A stretch of DNA of 64,000 bases. It comes from Arachnopeziza araneosa. Its lineage: Eukaryota > Ascomycota > Leotiomycetes > Helotiales > Arachnopezizaceae. Shown piece after piece: positions 1 to 11,806 of this stretch (position 1 is the stretch's first letter; every line of letters begins with the position of its first letter). Position numbers and translations under genes: made by a program. The notes beneath the pieces are model-generated. The model was not told the DNA's origin, did no database searches, and worked only from the letters and a program-made list of their open reading frames with translations. The stretch covers positions 1-64,000 of the forward strand of contig QYAI01000129.1 in NCBI GenBank assembly GCA_003988855.1, in the 5' to 3' direction.

Positions 1-3000
1 GCTTAGCTTAAAAAATTACAAACTTTTTAACTATTTTAAATTTTGTTTAATTATAAAGTACTTAAATACTTTATAACAACTAAAAAGCTTTTTAGCAAAT
101 AAGCAAAATAAGCAAAACTGCTTTTATAGTATAACTTTAAGTTATTATACAAACTTAAAAAGTTAAATAACAAAGCAAATACACTAAGCTGTAAAACTAA
201 AAACATTAAAAAACAAAAAAATACTACAAAGCGCTATTAAACTTAAGTTTTATTAGCACTTAAAAAAATTAATTTAAATATTACAAAAAAACTAAAGTTA
301 AAACTAAAAACTAATTTAGTTACTAGCTTAAAACTTTATAAGTATAACAACGTATAGTTAGTTAACTAGATTTTGCAAGATAACTAAACTAATAATTAAT
401 TAAAAAAATTAAAAGCTTAAGCAAAAACTAATAACAAAGCTTAAACTTTTTAAAATAGTATTTTGTTAAAATATAAAAAAGTTTACATAATAAATAGTTT
501 AGTAAACTAAACTTTTTTTAAAACTACTTTAATTTAAAAAGTTTATAAACAGCTACTAGCAAAACACTTTAGCTAAACTAAAACTAAATAAGCAATTTAA
601 ACATAATATTACTAGCTAAACTAAAGTAGCAATATTAACAAATACTTAGTAAATTGCTATGCATGCAAAAAAGCTTACGTACTACAAAACAAAAAACTTA
701 AATTGCTACACTAGCTGCTAATTTTAAATTAACTTTAGTAATACGTTAGCGTAAACTTTAAAAAGTACTTTAAAAGCAAAAACAAATTTAACATAGTAAC
801 TATTTTTATAAACAAACTTAGCAAAAAACTTATGTTAATACTAGTACAAAATACAATTATAGTAAGAAAACTAGTTATTATTTTTTTAACTTATATAGTT
901 AAATACGTTAAATTGCTAAATTTTATTATATTAAATAAAAGCTTTTAGTTTGTATTAAACTTTTAAAAAAAAGTATGCAAAAAACTGCAAATTAAGCTTT
1001 AACTTAGCACTGCAAACTACTTTTAAACAAATAAATAAATTAAAATTATAAACTAGTACTTTAACTAAAAACTATACTTGTATATTATATACTATTAAAA
1101 CAACTAAAACAAGTAAATTTCTATAATAAACTACTAGCAAGCGTTGCTATAGCACAAAACAATAAGCTAGTTACTATTTATAACAAAAAAAAAATTTAAA
1201 CTAAAAACTTTATATAACTAAAAATTTTTTATATTAGCAAAAATACTAAAAAAGCAACTAAACTAAACTAAAGCAAAAAAATTAATACAAAAAATTTATA
1301 AGTTATAAAAAACTACTAAAAGTAACATGCAAAAAAGCTAAAAACACTACGCTATACAAGCTAATAAGCACTAAAAAGCAGTTAACTTTAAAGTAAAAAA
1401 TATAGTATAAGTTTTAACAAAATACTAAAAAACAAATTAACTAAGTTAAAAGCTAAGTAGCTAAATAAAAAAACTTTTCGAAATTATAAAACAACACAGC
1501 TATTTGTTTAAACTTAAACTACTAGAATTTATTAAAGTATACTTTATATTTTATACAAACTAGCTTTAAAAAGCTACTATAAATTTACTACTAAGCTAAT
1601 TAAACTTAGAACTAGTACTACTATAAGTTAACAACTAAAAAAAGTACAAAGTAAAAAAAGTTTTAGTAGTAAAGCTACTTAAAAAAAAACTTTAATACAA
1701 AATTAAATAAAAAAAATAAAATAATAACTTAAAATAGTATTTTGCTACTACTTTAAATAATAGTTTTTTAGTACTATAGCAATTTTATAAAGCAAACTTA
1801 AAAAAGCTAAAACTTTTAATAAATTTGCAGTACTAGCTAAACTATGCGAAAAATAATAAATATTTAAAATTAAAAAAAATTAACAACTTATCTAGAAAAT
1901 AAAACACGAAAAATTTTGCTAACTTATATTGCTTTTAATTAACTAATTATATTTGTTTAATATTAAACAAATTAAAAGAAAAAAGAAGTAATGTTACGTA
2001 ACACATAAGAAGCATAAGCTCGAAGACAAGCTTATTTTAGAAAAAAAAAGTATTATTACGAATTTAAAACTTTTTATTCGTAATTACGTACTAAAAGCTA
2101 GCTTTGCAAAGCTAAAGCTAAGCTACTAAGCAGACTAGCGCGTCTGAAGTAAATAAAACTTATTGTAGATTTCAGAGCTTCTTGCTTTTTTTTTTTTAGC
2201 TTAAAATAGTCTAAAATAAAGCTTTTAACTTTCTTTCTAAGCTTTTAATTTAGTCTCGTAACAAATAAGCGTTATTTTAATATACTTTAAGTAATTTTTC
2301 TAAGTAAAGTAAAAATTACAAAAAGTATAACAAAAGCAGCTTAAATTAATTATTGTATTAGTATAAGTTATATTATTAACTAATACTAGTATAGTAATTA
2401 AATTATAATATATACTTTTTTAAAAAGCTTTTTATTTTTTTAGTAAAGCTACTAAACTTTTTTTGCTTTGTGTACAATTTTGCACAAAGCTTACTTGTTT
2501 TTTAAATTGTTAAATTTAGTTTTTAACTTTGCGTTAAATTTAACTACTTTGCAAGCTAGTTTGCTTTTAGTTTTTTTTTTTTTTTTTGTTTTTTTAAAAG
2601 CTATAAGCTTTTTAATATTTGCTACTACTACTTAAGCTTTTTTTTTTAGCTTAAGTACAAGTTTAAAACTATACTAGTTAATAAAGTAGTTATTGCTTTT
2701 ATAGTGTAAATACTTTTGCTATTTTTTTTTTGTGCTATTATGTTTTTTAACAATTACTTAGCTTGCAAATAGTTTTTAAAAAGTATTTAGTAAAAGTTCG
2801 AAAAACTACTAGTAGTTACTTGTAAAAATAGTTTTTATTTTATAGCTTTTTTTTGTTTTTTTACTTTTAGTACTATAGTAATGTACTTTTTTTAGTAGTT
2901 TTTTACGTGCTTTAGCTTTTTAATATTGTTAAAAGTGCGCTATAGTTAGTTAATGTAGTTTTAATATGTTGCTAGCTTTTTTTGCACTACTAGCTAAGCT

Positions 3001-3960
3001 TTAATCTTAGTGCTTACTACAGCGTATAAGTATTTTTTTTAAATACTTTTTAAAAACTTCTAGCTACTAGCTTTTAGTAGCTTTTGCTTAAACACTTATA
3101 AAAACTTTTAAAATAACATTTAGCTTTGCTTAATACAATTTACTTATTTTAAAGCTTGCTAAGCTATTTAAAAGTTTGTAAAAGCTACGTTTAGTTAAGC
3201 AAGAAAAATATTAACTTAAAAAAGTATATACTTTTACTTTTAAAAAGCTATTTAAAAAAAAATACGCAATAATGCTTTGCTTTTTAAATACTTAAACTTG
3301 TACTATACTATTTTTGTTTTTTTTTAATAGCTAGCTAATTTGCTTAAAACTTAGCTACTAAAAATACTTTTTATACTAAGTATTTTGCTATTATTACTTT
3401 ATTAAACGCTTTAAGCTGTAGTAGCATGTGTTAAAGCTGTTTTAGTACTAAGTAGCTAGCATAAGTTTTCGAAAGCTATTGTTGCTTAAAGTAAAATAGT
3501 AACTTAACTAAAAAAGTAAAAGTTTAAAAAAACTTTTATATAGCATTTAAGTTTGCTATTAGTTACGCGTTAACTTCTTGTTAAGTGCAGTATTGTTTTA
3601 ATATTTAATTTGTCGTAACTGTTGCTACTTGCAGCTTTAAAATATTTTTAACTTTTGTATTTGTTTTGTTTAGTTAAGCTAATTTTTTTTTTAATTAGTA
3701 AACTAGCTTTAAATAAAGCTATAACTTTTTTAGTATAGCTTTTTTCTTGCTAAGTACTACTGCAGTTCTAATACTAAACGTTTTTTAGCTTAGCTTTTGC
3801 GTACTACAAATTTAAATGCGTTTTAGCTTTGCGTACAAACAACTAACAAAGTAATTATAAGAAACAAATTTAAAGTGTAATAAGCTAAACTTAATAACTT
3901 AAACAAAATAAGCTTTTAGTAACTGTAATTAAATTTGTTAAAGAAAAGAACTATAGAATA
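1..3960. repeat. Very AT-rich, gene-free block resembling RIP-degraded repeats
   Basis: No open frame of useful length exists on either strand and the DNA is dominated by A and T, with remaining G and C mostly in CT/AG, GC and CA/TG steps. This is what repeat-induced point mutation leaves of old transposons in ascomycetes (established knowledge; its application here is inference). The left half (about 1-1900) is A-rich on the + strand and keeps CA far more than TG; the right half (about 2100-3900) is T-rich and keeps TG. That suggests two stretches with opposite strand history. I could not identify the parent element, and I saw no long inverted repeat by eye. A few GC-bearing islands (around 2000-2170) have no recognisable content. 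Confidence 0.7.
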
Positions 3961-4005
3961 ACTCGAAAGCTTTACAAATATACTTTAACTTAAGTTATAG
4001 CGCGT

Positions 4006-4106
4006 TGTCAGAGCAGTAGGTTGCTAAGACGACGCGCATACAGCCTCGGCTTAGACTTCTTTCGTGGTCTGGCCAGGAATAAAGCTGCCAGAGCACAGTT
4101 CTGACA
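4006..4106. repeat. Candidate solo LTR or short non-autonomous element
   Basis: A GC-normal island inside the AT-rich block begins TGTCAG and ends CTGACA, so it starts with TG, ends with CA and has imperfect inverted ends (4005-4016 against 4094-4107). That is the signature of an LTR, but about 100 bases is short for one and I see no target-site duplication. A separate hairpin overlaps the left end: 4000-4009 pairs with 4028-4037, with one G-T pair. It could instead be a MITE relic or an undegraded scrap of a larger repeat. Confidence 0.35.
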
Positions 4107-5242
4107 ATAATAGAAGTTTAACTTCTTACATTTTTTTGTTTTATATTATTTTATTCTAACTTAATAATATTTTAAATTTTATTTGCGCGATAGTTAACTT
4201 ATAGAAAATAGTAAAACTTTATAGTTCGTAAATAATAAGATACTTGATTAACAGAAATACAAAGCTAATATAGCAAGTACTAGTGTAGATAAAGTAATAT
4301 GTAGTAAAAAGTTAACGATAAATAGCATAGAAAACTTATATTAGCGATATTAGAGAAAAAAAGCATGTTTAGTAAGCAGCGTCTAACTTTAGCGCTAAAG
4401 CGAAGTGCTGTTGTTACGTGTATTAATTTTTAATTAGAATCGAACTCGGCGAGTTTTAGTCGATTTGCGAAGCGAAAGTTCCTGAAGTACTAGCGTATTT
4501 CCAGTACTTGGCACCTGAAGCTAGTTACTGAGGGTTACGTGCTATAGTTTGGCACCTGCGCCCTGGAGGCGGCAAATTGAGCTCTAAATCAGGATGATGT
4601 TACAGTCGCTTGCAAATTCGGCTTCGCCATCCTTCGCGAAAAAGAAATTGTGAGCACAGACCACCTCATCCATTTTTGGCCATGACACTGTACCTCCTTT
4701 GTCATCCCGTGTACTCTGTAACTTAGTATAGTGCCTGGGCACCTTTGTTACAGCACTGTACTGTAGAAAGATGCATGATTCGATGCGCATGAGCATCGCT
4801 CGAATGGTCTGGACAGCCCGTCGTCACCTTCTGCAGTGGCTGACCGTGATTGGCTGTTTCGTGCTCGTGGCGATGATTCACAACGATAGCGAGTTCAGCA
4901 TGGCCAAGAACTTCGTTGGCGGCGACATTCCCGGATATACTAACCTTTTGCACACATATGGGGCGGATATAGAAGAAGTTATATATAGAGACCTGATGGA
5001 TAATACTGGCAAGAACAATGATAGATACGAGAAGATCTGGTCCTGGGGAGAAGAGGCCAGCCGTGATCACTTGCAATACTTACAGGTTAATACGTGTGTA
5101 TCGATAAGTCGAACAATAATAAGCTCGCATAGTTTGTGAACACAGAATTCTTCGTCAGGATAAAGCGCAGAAGTAATCGCGATCAATGGAATAAACCAAC
5201 CTCCTTCCAAAGGTTTAGACTAGATTATTTTATGTACAACTT
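4107..5242. other. Transition from AT-rich block to gene space, no supported gene
   Basis: Base composition rises from AT-rich (to about 4440) to normal. Overlapping short open frames occur on both strands between 4584 and 5139. The + strand one at 4771-5139 (122 codons) has a hydrophobic stretch near its start but matches no family I know, and an equally long frame runs antisense to it. I treat the stretch as non-coding or as a decayed gene fragment. The 3' end of the patatin gene lies at the right border. Confidence 0.3.
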
Positions 5243-8200
5243 CTAACTTTCTAGACGCCTTACGAATGGTATGAGCGAGTCGATCCAGAGCTTCCATAAA
5301 TAGCTCAAACTTACTGATATGAGAACCACGCAGACTGGTAGCAACAGGGTGAACACCTTTAGGCTCGGAATTGAAATGTTGATAGGCCTGGGTTCTAGGT
5401 CTAATCGCTCCAAAGGATGACAAGGCGCGTTTGCGAGTACATACTCTGCCACTGCTTTTCTCTTTCCAAATATGACAGCACCTTCTTGCAGTAGGGCTCC
5501 AGGGTTATTGGGCCGTCTCAATCGATGACGAAGCATTGATAGAGGACCTAGTTTCCAAGCTTTTTGGATAGGATTACACTCCCCGTTGCAATCCTCGAAC
5601 AGTCTTGATTGTTGAGGCCGGTTCCAGACCAATTCTTTAGTCAATTTGTAATCGGGGAGACTTGACTGATACATCTGTAACAACTCTTGCAGACAGAAGA
5701 CTGTGCTGACCAGCAGCTCTGCGTTTGGGGGAGGCGATGCCCAGGAGCTGCAAACTCTTATCCGACTTCGATCAGGTACAATTGGTTGGTTAAGATTTCT
5801 TCCGAATATGACCAAGGTCTGGGATTCTCTTCCGATACCCCACCAATTCGGAGGAGCACCCATGCGAGGCGGAGCTAGTGACCGTGGAGAAAAAAGAACT
5901 TTGTTGTCTCTTAGATCCACAAAGTCCCATCCACGCAGGTGGAGAGAGGCAGAAAGTTCATAAGAAGCTTCTTTCAGCTCTTCCTCTTGCTTTCTATTCT
6001 GGAACAACGCCATGTAATGCATCACGATGTCCACAAATTTGCATTCCTCACCCCCGGCTCCTTTTTTCGGCCAAAGAACAACTTGGTCACAACTGTTGAT
6101 CGCCACAAGAGCAGCTGAACCGCCGTCAGCCCATGGTTTGGCATATTGCAGCTTTTTGACAGACTTGGGTTGCGGATTGAAAGAAGCCACATATGCTAAG
6201 GACAAGTGCAGAATAATACTAAGCTCAGGAACGAGCCAAGCTGTCCTAGTGCCCGAATCGTAAAGCAGCAATGGAGTGCGACTCGACCTCTGGAGGCTTG
6301 GCTGGTAGCCTATGTCCTCGTTCGTAATTTGTCTCCGTTGTGATTTCGGCAAGATTATCTTCGGAGTTGCTCCGAAACTTGCTATCCAAGGGAGGCGCAG
6401 TGTAATATTGAGCGGAATCTCTTCTCCAACACAAATCCAATTCCTCGCCAGAGGAACATCGGACGGCCGAACATCAGAAATACCAGTTCCCAGCTCCACC
6501 TTGGCATGACTAAAGAGCCCTAGAAACGTCCGTGATGCAATTAGATCCCCTAGATCTTTCGTTTGGTACCACTGCGGGAACGACTTGGCCGTGTCCAAGA
6601 GCTGTTTTGTGCCTGCGCCTTCAATCCGGTGCCATTGTATGCCGCAAGAAAGTTTGGCAACTGGGAAAAGCGTTTCTGACTTATTTTTCAGAATAATGCC
6701 CCCTTGGAACTCGAGTGGATATCGTATCGCAGCCATAGTCGCCATGAGGTGAAACGGTAGCTCAACACCTGCTCCTTCTGTTCGATGTTTTACAGGGAAT
6801 CCCCAAGCGAGTACCGACTTTTGAAATAGCGGAACCCAACATCCACCCAGCTGCCTAGAAGAGTCGCGCTCTGGCTGTAGGGGCAACAGGAATAATTCGC
6901 ATAGGATATATGGTGATTCAGGAGTTGATGCTGTGATTCGAAATTCAACGTGCGACACGGAAAGGAAAGGCTCCCTGGATGGTGGCCTCAAAGCCGCGAT
7001 AAGCCATGCAAGTTGTTCAATCGTTTCCACAATTTTTGAAGGCTTTCCACATATCTCCACGTCCACGCCTTCACCAATGGTTTCTGAAGCACGTCTCCGG
7101 TAGAGCAAAATACTGTGTTCAGCACAATGTTGAACGGCTACGACTATTAGTCTTTAAGATGTAAAGGGATCAAGTACTTACCGCATGAATTGTGCTTCGA
7201 TAATTCTAGGAATGCCTCCAGTAATTTGTCTCCCGTGTCCGGCCATGTTTGGCGCATATAGTCTCCACAAGGTGAGGCTTCTGCATTGCTGACTCGTCCG
7301 CTTATAGTGAGTATCGACGATATATCGTCATCGTGGTCTAACTCCTGCTCTTGAAATTGATGAAATTCCCACTGAACTCTGCAAGCAACTCGGTCAATAT
7401 CGACCCCCTCAGTCCAAACCCCTTCGACGTTAGCTTGGATGTACTGTTTCACAGTTGGAAACACAAATTGTCGCATATTATGTCGAAGTCGACCCCACGC
7501 TTGTGTTTCTGTTACGAAACTGTTCATTGAACGGGCAGTTAGTTTTTCAAGCAGGCCCATCTCTGCAATTGTTAGTGGCTGAAATTTGATAGCCACTTCC
7601 TCAACATCTTCAATCTGATCTCTCAGTTCAATAGATTCCTCGTACGTAGGCGGTGCAGCAGAGTGACTTGTATTTGCTAGAGGCTTGAGTTGCAATTTCA
7701 CCATGGAGGCAAGGTCGAGCGATTGAACTGCAATCTGGAAAAAAAAAAGTCAGCAGCGAAACCATATAGCCTGCCAAGAAGAGCTGCACGCTGCATGCAC
7801 ATTGAGAGCTATACAAGCCCCGGAGCATATCAAGTAAGAGGTCATTTGCCTATAAAATTATGATGAGATGTGATAACCATACTATACGAGCAGTATAAGT
7901 TTGCCAGGTATCAGAGATTTCAGCCAAAAGATCTTTGGCAAATGCACGAAGAAGCCTGGCAAAATTCATTTCAAATCTTTCGTCTCCGACACGCTCAAGC
8001 GCTGACACACATAGAATGCGTAGAGTTGGGTGTTGAGCAAAGCAATTTGCCAGATTTGTGACAATTTCATCGAGTTTTCTACCGTCCGGCGTGGTTTCCA
8101 CTGTAGGATCTTTTTTTCCTGTATTGATCGCCGAAGATTCAAGAGACCCTGGTTGTGTCGAGAATGTCACTTTGTCTGTGTTTTGCTTGCTCTCGTTTTC

Positions 8201-9904
8201 TACTTCACGTGATGCCAATTCTCTTTGTGAATTGGCAAGTCGAGCAGCAGCATGGTTTAGTTGCTGGTCTACAACTCCTGTTTGGATGTAATTCTGAGTA
8301 GCGTCCGCGATGCTTGGCATTTCATTAAGTGAATGAAGTGCGACTGATTCGAGGCTTTGGGGGACCGTGAAACGAAAATATATGTTGCCGAGAAACATGT
8401 TTCGGTTCTCTTGCAAGAATGATTCAGCGGTTGCTTCCGTATCAAGATTTTCGCTAACCAGGGCTATTATCGATTGAAAAAGGCCGTTCGATATTGGTTT
8501 AACAGATCGCATCCCTGTACCAATTGATACCAAGCATCCAATCCGATCACCGATAGCTCCTTGTGGCCAAAGCTCCTGGGCGGCTTGCAGAACCTCTCTG
8601 ACTGGGTTGTTCGCACCAAGCCCACCATCAAGAAGTTGCTCGCCAGAGCGACCGATACTGATGGGATCAAAATACGATGGGGCCGCTGCTGTGGCCCTAG
8701 CTGCTTCCCATATCTTGATTGTTCTCTCATCCTCACTGACAGGTGACGGGTAATTTGCTAGCCGTATAATTTGGTAATTGGTTGCCCTCACGGCACAGAC
8801 AAATCTTGACTTAGGGATAAGAAGTTTGTTCCAAAATTGATCGGACTGACTTACGTTTTGCATTTGACATCGTTTCCTCCCATCAGCAAGGCATCGGGAT
8901 CGAGCCCTGAACGAATACATAATTCTTTGATGGCCCGCTCCAGTTGTATTGCCTCAAACCGACTATTGGGCTTTCCCGTCATTGATAGTGGGAATTGATA
9001 TCTTTTCTTCTTGAATGCAACCCTTGACAGTTCCATGAAGGCTTCTATGCATTGGTCTACGTCCATGCGTAGCTCGCCTAACATGAGAGCGATTATACTT
9101 TCTCGTTAACTAGCTGATGTACCCTTGGGAAGGGAAGTCTCACCCTCCGGTACTAGTACCACCAATCAGATCGAATACTTCACAAGGCTTAGGAGGATCT
9201 GTGGGCTTGATCCGTTCCATGATGGCTTTTAGGATTAAAAGAGACGAGAGACTGCGAACTCCACCTCCATCTGATCATATGTCAATGATGAAACTTGGGC
9301 AATGCATGTTGGACTTACCTATACTCAGGAGACGGAGGGAAGATTCTTTGGTAGTGTTGGAATTATTGTTACCACTACCTTGGTGGTTTTGGATGCCACC
9401 CCCGGTCTCGTCCTGGAGAGAGGAAGGCATTTCGTTCATCTGCTTAATCGCCTCGTTGATCTCCTTCACTTGGGCTTCGGTAGCAATTCCGATCAGCTGC
9501 TCGCATACAAGCACTTGGATGTCCTTCAATATCCCTGCCATCAAACACTCTACTTTGTCCCCTTTCCCTACTGTACGCAAGGCTTCTTTGTATCGGTCGT
9601 ACCACATATCGATATCCTTTCGAATGACCTTCTGGAATATTTCCAGGAGCTTCTCGGACTTCACCTTGCATGACTTCAGAGTGTGTTCCGATGCCTCCAG
9701 CGCCGTCCCATCGAGCGCAGATGCCCTCTCTTTAGCCCTGTGAAGGATTGTGATAGCGACTGGCAGTCGTGCAGCCACCTGACGAAATGCGTCTGGCTGG
9801 CTTTTCGCGTCTTTAGCAGCATCGTATACCGTTCTGGTTGCCTCGATGATTGAGATCACGCTTGAAATGAGGCCAACTACAAACACAACCTCCGCGCTGG
9901 ACAT
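5243..9904 (-). CDS. SesA-domain patatin-like phospholipase (NLR-like architecture)
   Basis: Join on the minus strand: 9904-9319, 9270-9144, 9097-8855, 8804-7883, 7734-7182, 7137-5243; the exons sum to 4326 bases, 1441 residues. Residues 1-190 look like the SesA-type N-terminal domain of fungal NLR/STAND proteins (start AEVVFVVGLISSVISIIEAT). A patatin domain follows: the anion-hole motif DGGGVR is formed exactly across intron 1 (about residue 196), the nucleophile motif GTSTGG spans intron 2 (about 235), and the catalytic Asp lies in DGGLGANNP (about 378). So the lipase dyad is complete. The remaining ~1000 residues carry a segment seen in fungal patatin proteins (YMRQTWPDTG) and a GFPV/PFHLM region, with a predicted membrane span about 20 residues before the C terminus. 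I see no nucleotide-binding, TPR, WD or ankyrin region. Likely role: lipid hydrolysis linked to self/non-self response (inference). Intron 4 (148 bases) is the least certain join. Confidence 0.85.
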
Positions 9905-10243
9905 GGCAATCGACGACGATTCCGGTGGGGGTATCTAAGCTGCCATTGTACTAGAATAAATCGTGAGTGTTTGACAACGCGGCCAAAATCGGGTCTTGAA
10001 CTTACATAGCTGGAAAATGCTGCCGGATGAGATTAAGGATACGCAGGACAGTGTTATTGAGTGCCCAGGGCATTGCGGAGCGATGGTGTGGCTGGTGTGC
10101 AAGGACATCCTCTGGTAGCCTGGCTCCTGGCTCCGCGGTATTTGACCACGTGGTCACACCAACAGAGCCGCAACATTCTCTGCGACATCGTTGCCAACTC
10201 GCTATCTCATCAATCAACTCTAAGTGGCCCTGCATAACCCACA
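9905..10243. other. Intergenic, start of transposon-related DNA
   Basis: No gene seen. It contains a perfect 12-base palindrome at 10144-10155 (GACCACGTGGTC). The segment 10114-10157 shares short blocks in the same order with 11119-11166 on the other side of the transposon remnants, so it may mark the edge of a repeat. The upstream region of the patatin gene lies at its left side. Confidence 0.4.
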
Positions 10244-10766
10244 ATGGCGCCGAATCTTGCACTGTCCCAGCATGAACAGATTCGAGATATGATTATTAGT
10301 AAGTTTGCTAATGCCACAATTGCGAAAACTGTCCGTTGCAGCACCCTCCGTCCAGACGATACGATCGAACCTACGATGCTTTGGAACCACCAAAGCACCC
10401 CCGAACAGAGTCGGACGGCGCAGAACAATCACACCTCCTATGCTTAGTGCATTACTTGAGCGACTTATCGAGAAACCCGAACCATACCAAGATGAGATGG
10501 CTATGTTTCTCTACGATGAGTTCGAGGTTATAATCACAACTCCCACCATCAGCAGGGCCTTAGCATCGGTGCGCGCCGCGTTGCAAAAGAGCGAAACGCA
10601 GACCTGCGAGACTTTTACCTCCACAGTTTATCGGAGTTCCATTCATACCATTTAGTTTATATTGACGAGTCTGGGTGCGACAGTCGGATTGGGTTCAGGC
10701 GGACTGGATGGTCTCCTTTGGGAGTGACGCCAGTACAAATTTCTCGGCTGCACCGTGATCAACGTC
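10244..10766 (+). pseudogene. Truncated Tc1/mariner-IS630-like DDE transposase
   Basis: Three consecutive reading frames carry pieces of one fungal DDE transposase: an N-terminal helix-turn-helix start (MAPNLALSQHEQIRDMI), a middle section (APPNRVGRRRTITPPMLSAL, then DEMAMFLYDEFEV), and a segment with the first catalytic Asp (VYIDESGCD) followed by GFRRTGWSPLGVTP. Frameshifts lie near 10310-10340 and near 10575. The coding match stops abruptly at the codons for HRDQR, and the rest of the catalytic domain is missing. It is a dead copy: two frameshifts and loss of the C-terminal half. It is not as AT-rich as the left block, so RIP has acted weakly or it arrived later (inference). Confidence 0.8.
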
Positions 10767-10970
10767 GGGGAGTTTCTCTTGGATTTGACGAATAGTGTCC
10801 TCGTCTTCTAGAGTATCACGGTCGGTAAGTATTCGATCAATTTCATATAGGCTGGTTATGAAGAACTCGTTGGCTGGCTTCTTCATATTAAAGTGAAAGG
10901 CGTTAGAGCTGATTTCACAAATATCTATAATGACAGGGGCCTTTCGGGGCGGTTCCGGGGGTGAAATCAA
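10767..10970 (-). mobile_element. Fragment of Ty3/gypsy retrotransposon pol
   Basis: The minus strand encodes a short stretch resembling the linker just before reverse transcriptase in fungal gypsy polyproteins: IIDICEISSNAFHFN, then ITSLYEIDRILTDRD and a final IQEKLP. It starts at about 10970 and ends exactly where the antisense of the transposase begins (about 10766). Neither protease, reverse transcriptase nor integrase is present nearby. It is a relic used as, or created by, an insertion or rearrangement. Confidence 0.6.
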
Positions 10971-11806
10971 TAGAGGGGCAGAATGTCACGAGGCCAAATC
11001 AAGGGCTTGGAAAGAAAGTTGAAGGCTCTATTTTAGACCATTCTAAGCTAAGGAAGGAAGAGCGAGAAGCTCTGAGATCTACAATGGTTTTATCTACCCC
11101 AGACGCGCTAGTCTGCCTGGTGGCCTGGCTGCAGCCTTGCAAGGCTGGCTCTCGGCACGTGATCACGAATGGGAGGTCCTAGATTCGTGACATAAACTGT
11201 AGTAAAGTTCTAAAGTGCATAACATTTTTTCGTTATTTCGCTAGCGAAAGCACGTGCGTAAGACTTTCTATAAAAAAAGTTTTACAGAGCATCTACATAA
11301 AAAACAAAAATAGAAAAGACACAAAGAAAATAAGAAAGAAAATAGTTAGTTAAGTTTATTTATGCGATTAATTTTACGAATAAATTTAGTTTAAGTACAG
11401 ATAGATTATTAATTATACGAATTTTATTAATATTCTCTTCTTACTAATACATTAATTTATCTACTAGTTTTCTGTTTGTTGCATACACTAGTTTTTAGAT
11501 TTATTGCGCGCATACGTTGTTCTTGTTTTAAGTTCTTTGCTTTAGTTGTCTTTCCGAAATATACATATCGAGAGCTAGCTAAGGGCCAACGAGATTCTTA
11601 TTTTATTGGCTGCTCCTCTGCCCCTCGTACACTATCTGGCGATATAGATAGTAATATGAACTTCTAACCCTAAGCTCTTATTTAACAACATTTCCTATTT
11701 CATAAAATTTTCGACAAGTGAACCACAACAGCTCTCTTGTAAGATGCCGCGTAAATTTATGCTTATGAAATATAGAGAAATAACTTGAGATTTCCAAGAA
11801 GATGTG
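10971..11806. other. Intergenic: repeat-derived then AT-rich sequence
   Basis: 10970-11180 has near-normal GC, a short + strand open frame without recognisable content, and a 16-base palindrome (CAGCCTTGCAAGGCTG) at about 11130-11145. From about 11200 to 11780 the sequence is AT-rich with no open frame worth reporting, similar in texture to a lightly RIP-affected repeat. I see no gene or RNA. Confidence 0.4.

Noticed and set aside
1..4000. Long inverted repeat joining the A-rich and T-rich halves
   Set aside because: Strand composition mirrors, but I found no aligned stretch by eye; needs a computed self-alignment.
1..4440. Mitochondrial DNA or centromere hypothesis for the AT-rich block
   Set aside because: No mitochondrial gene, intron or tRNA is seen and the A/T strand skew resembles decayed transposons; a centromere cannot be judged from 4 kb.
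9117..9743. 208-codon + strand open frame opposite the SesA exon
   Set aside because: It lies antisense to a splice-consistent SesA-patatin gene, has no motif, and the minus strand reading explains every conserved block.
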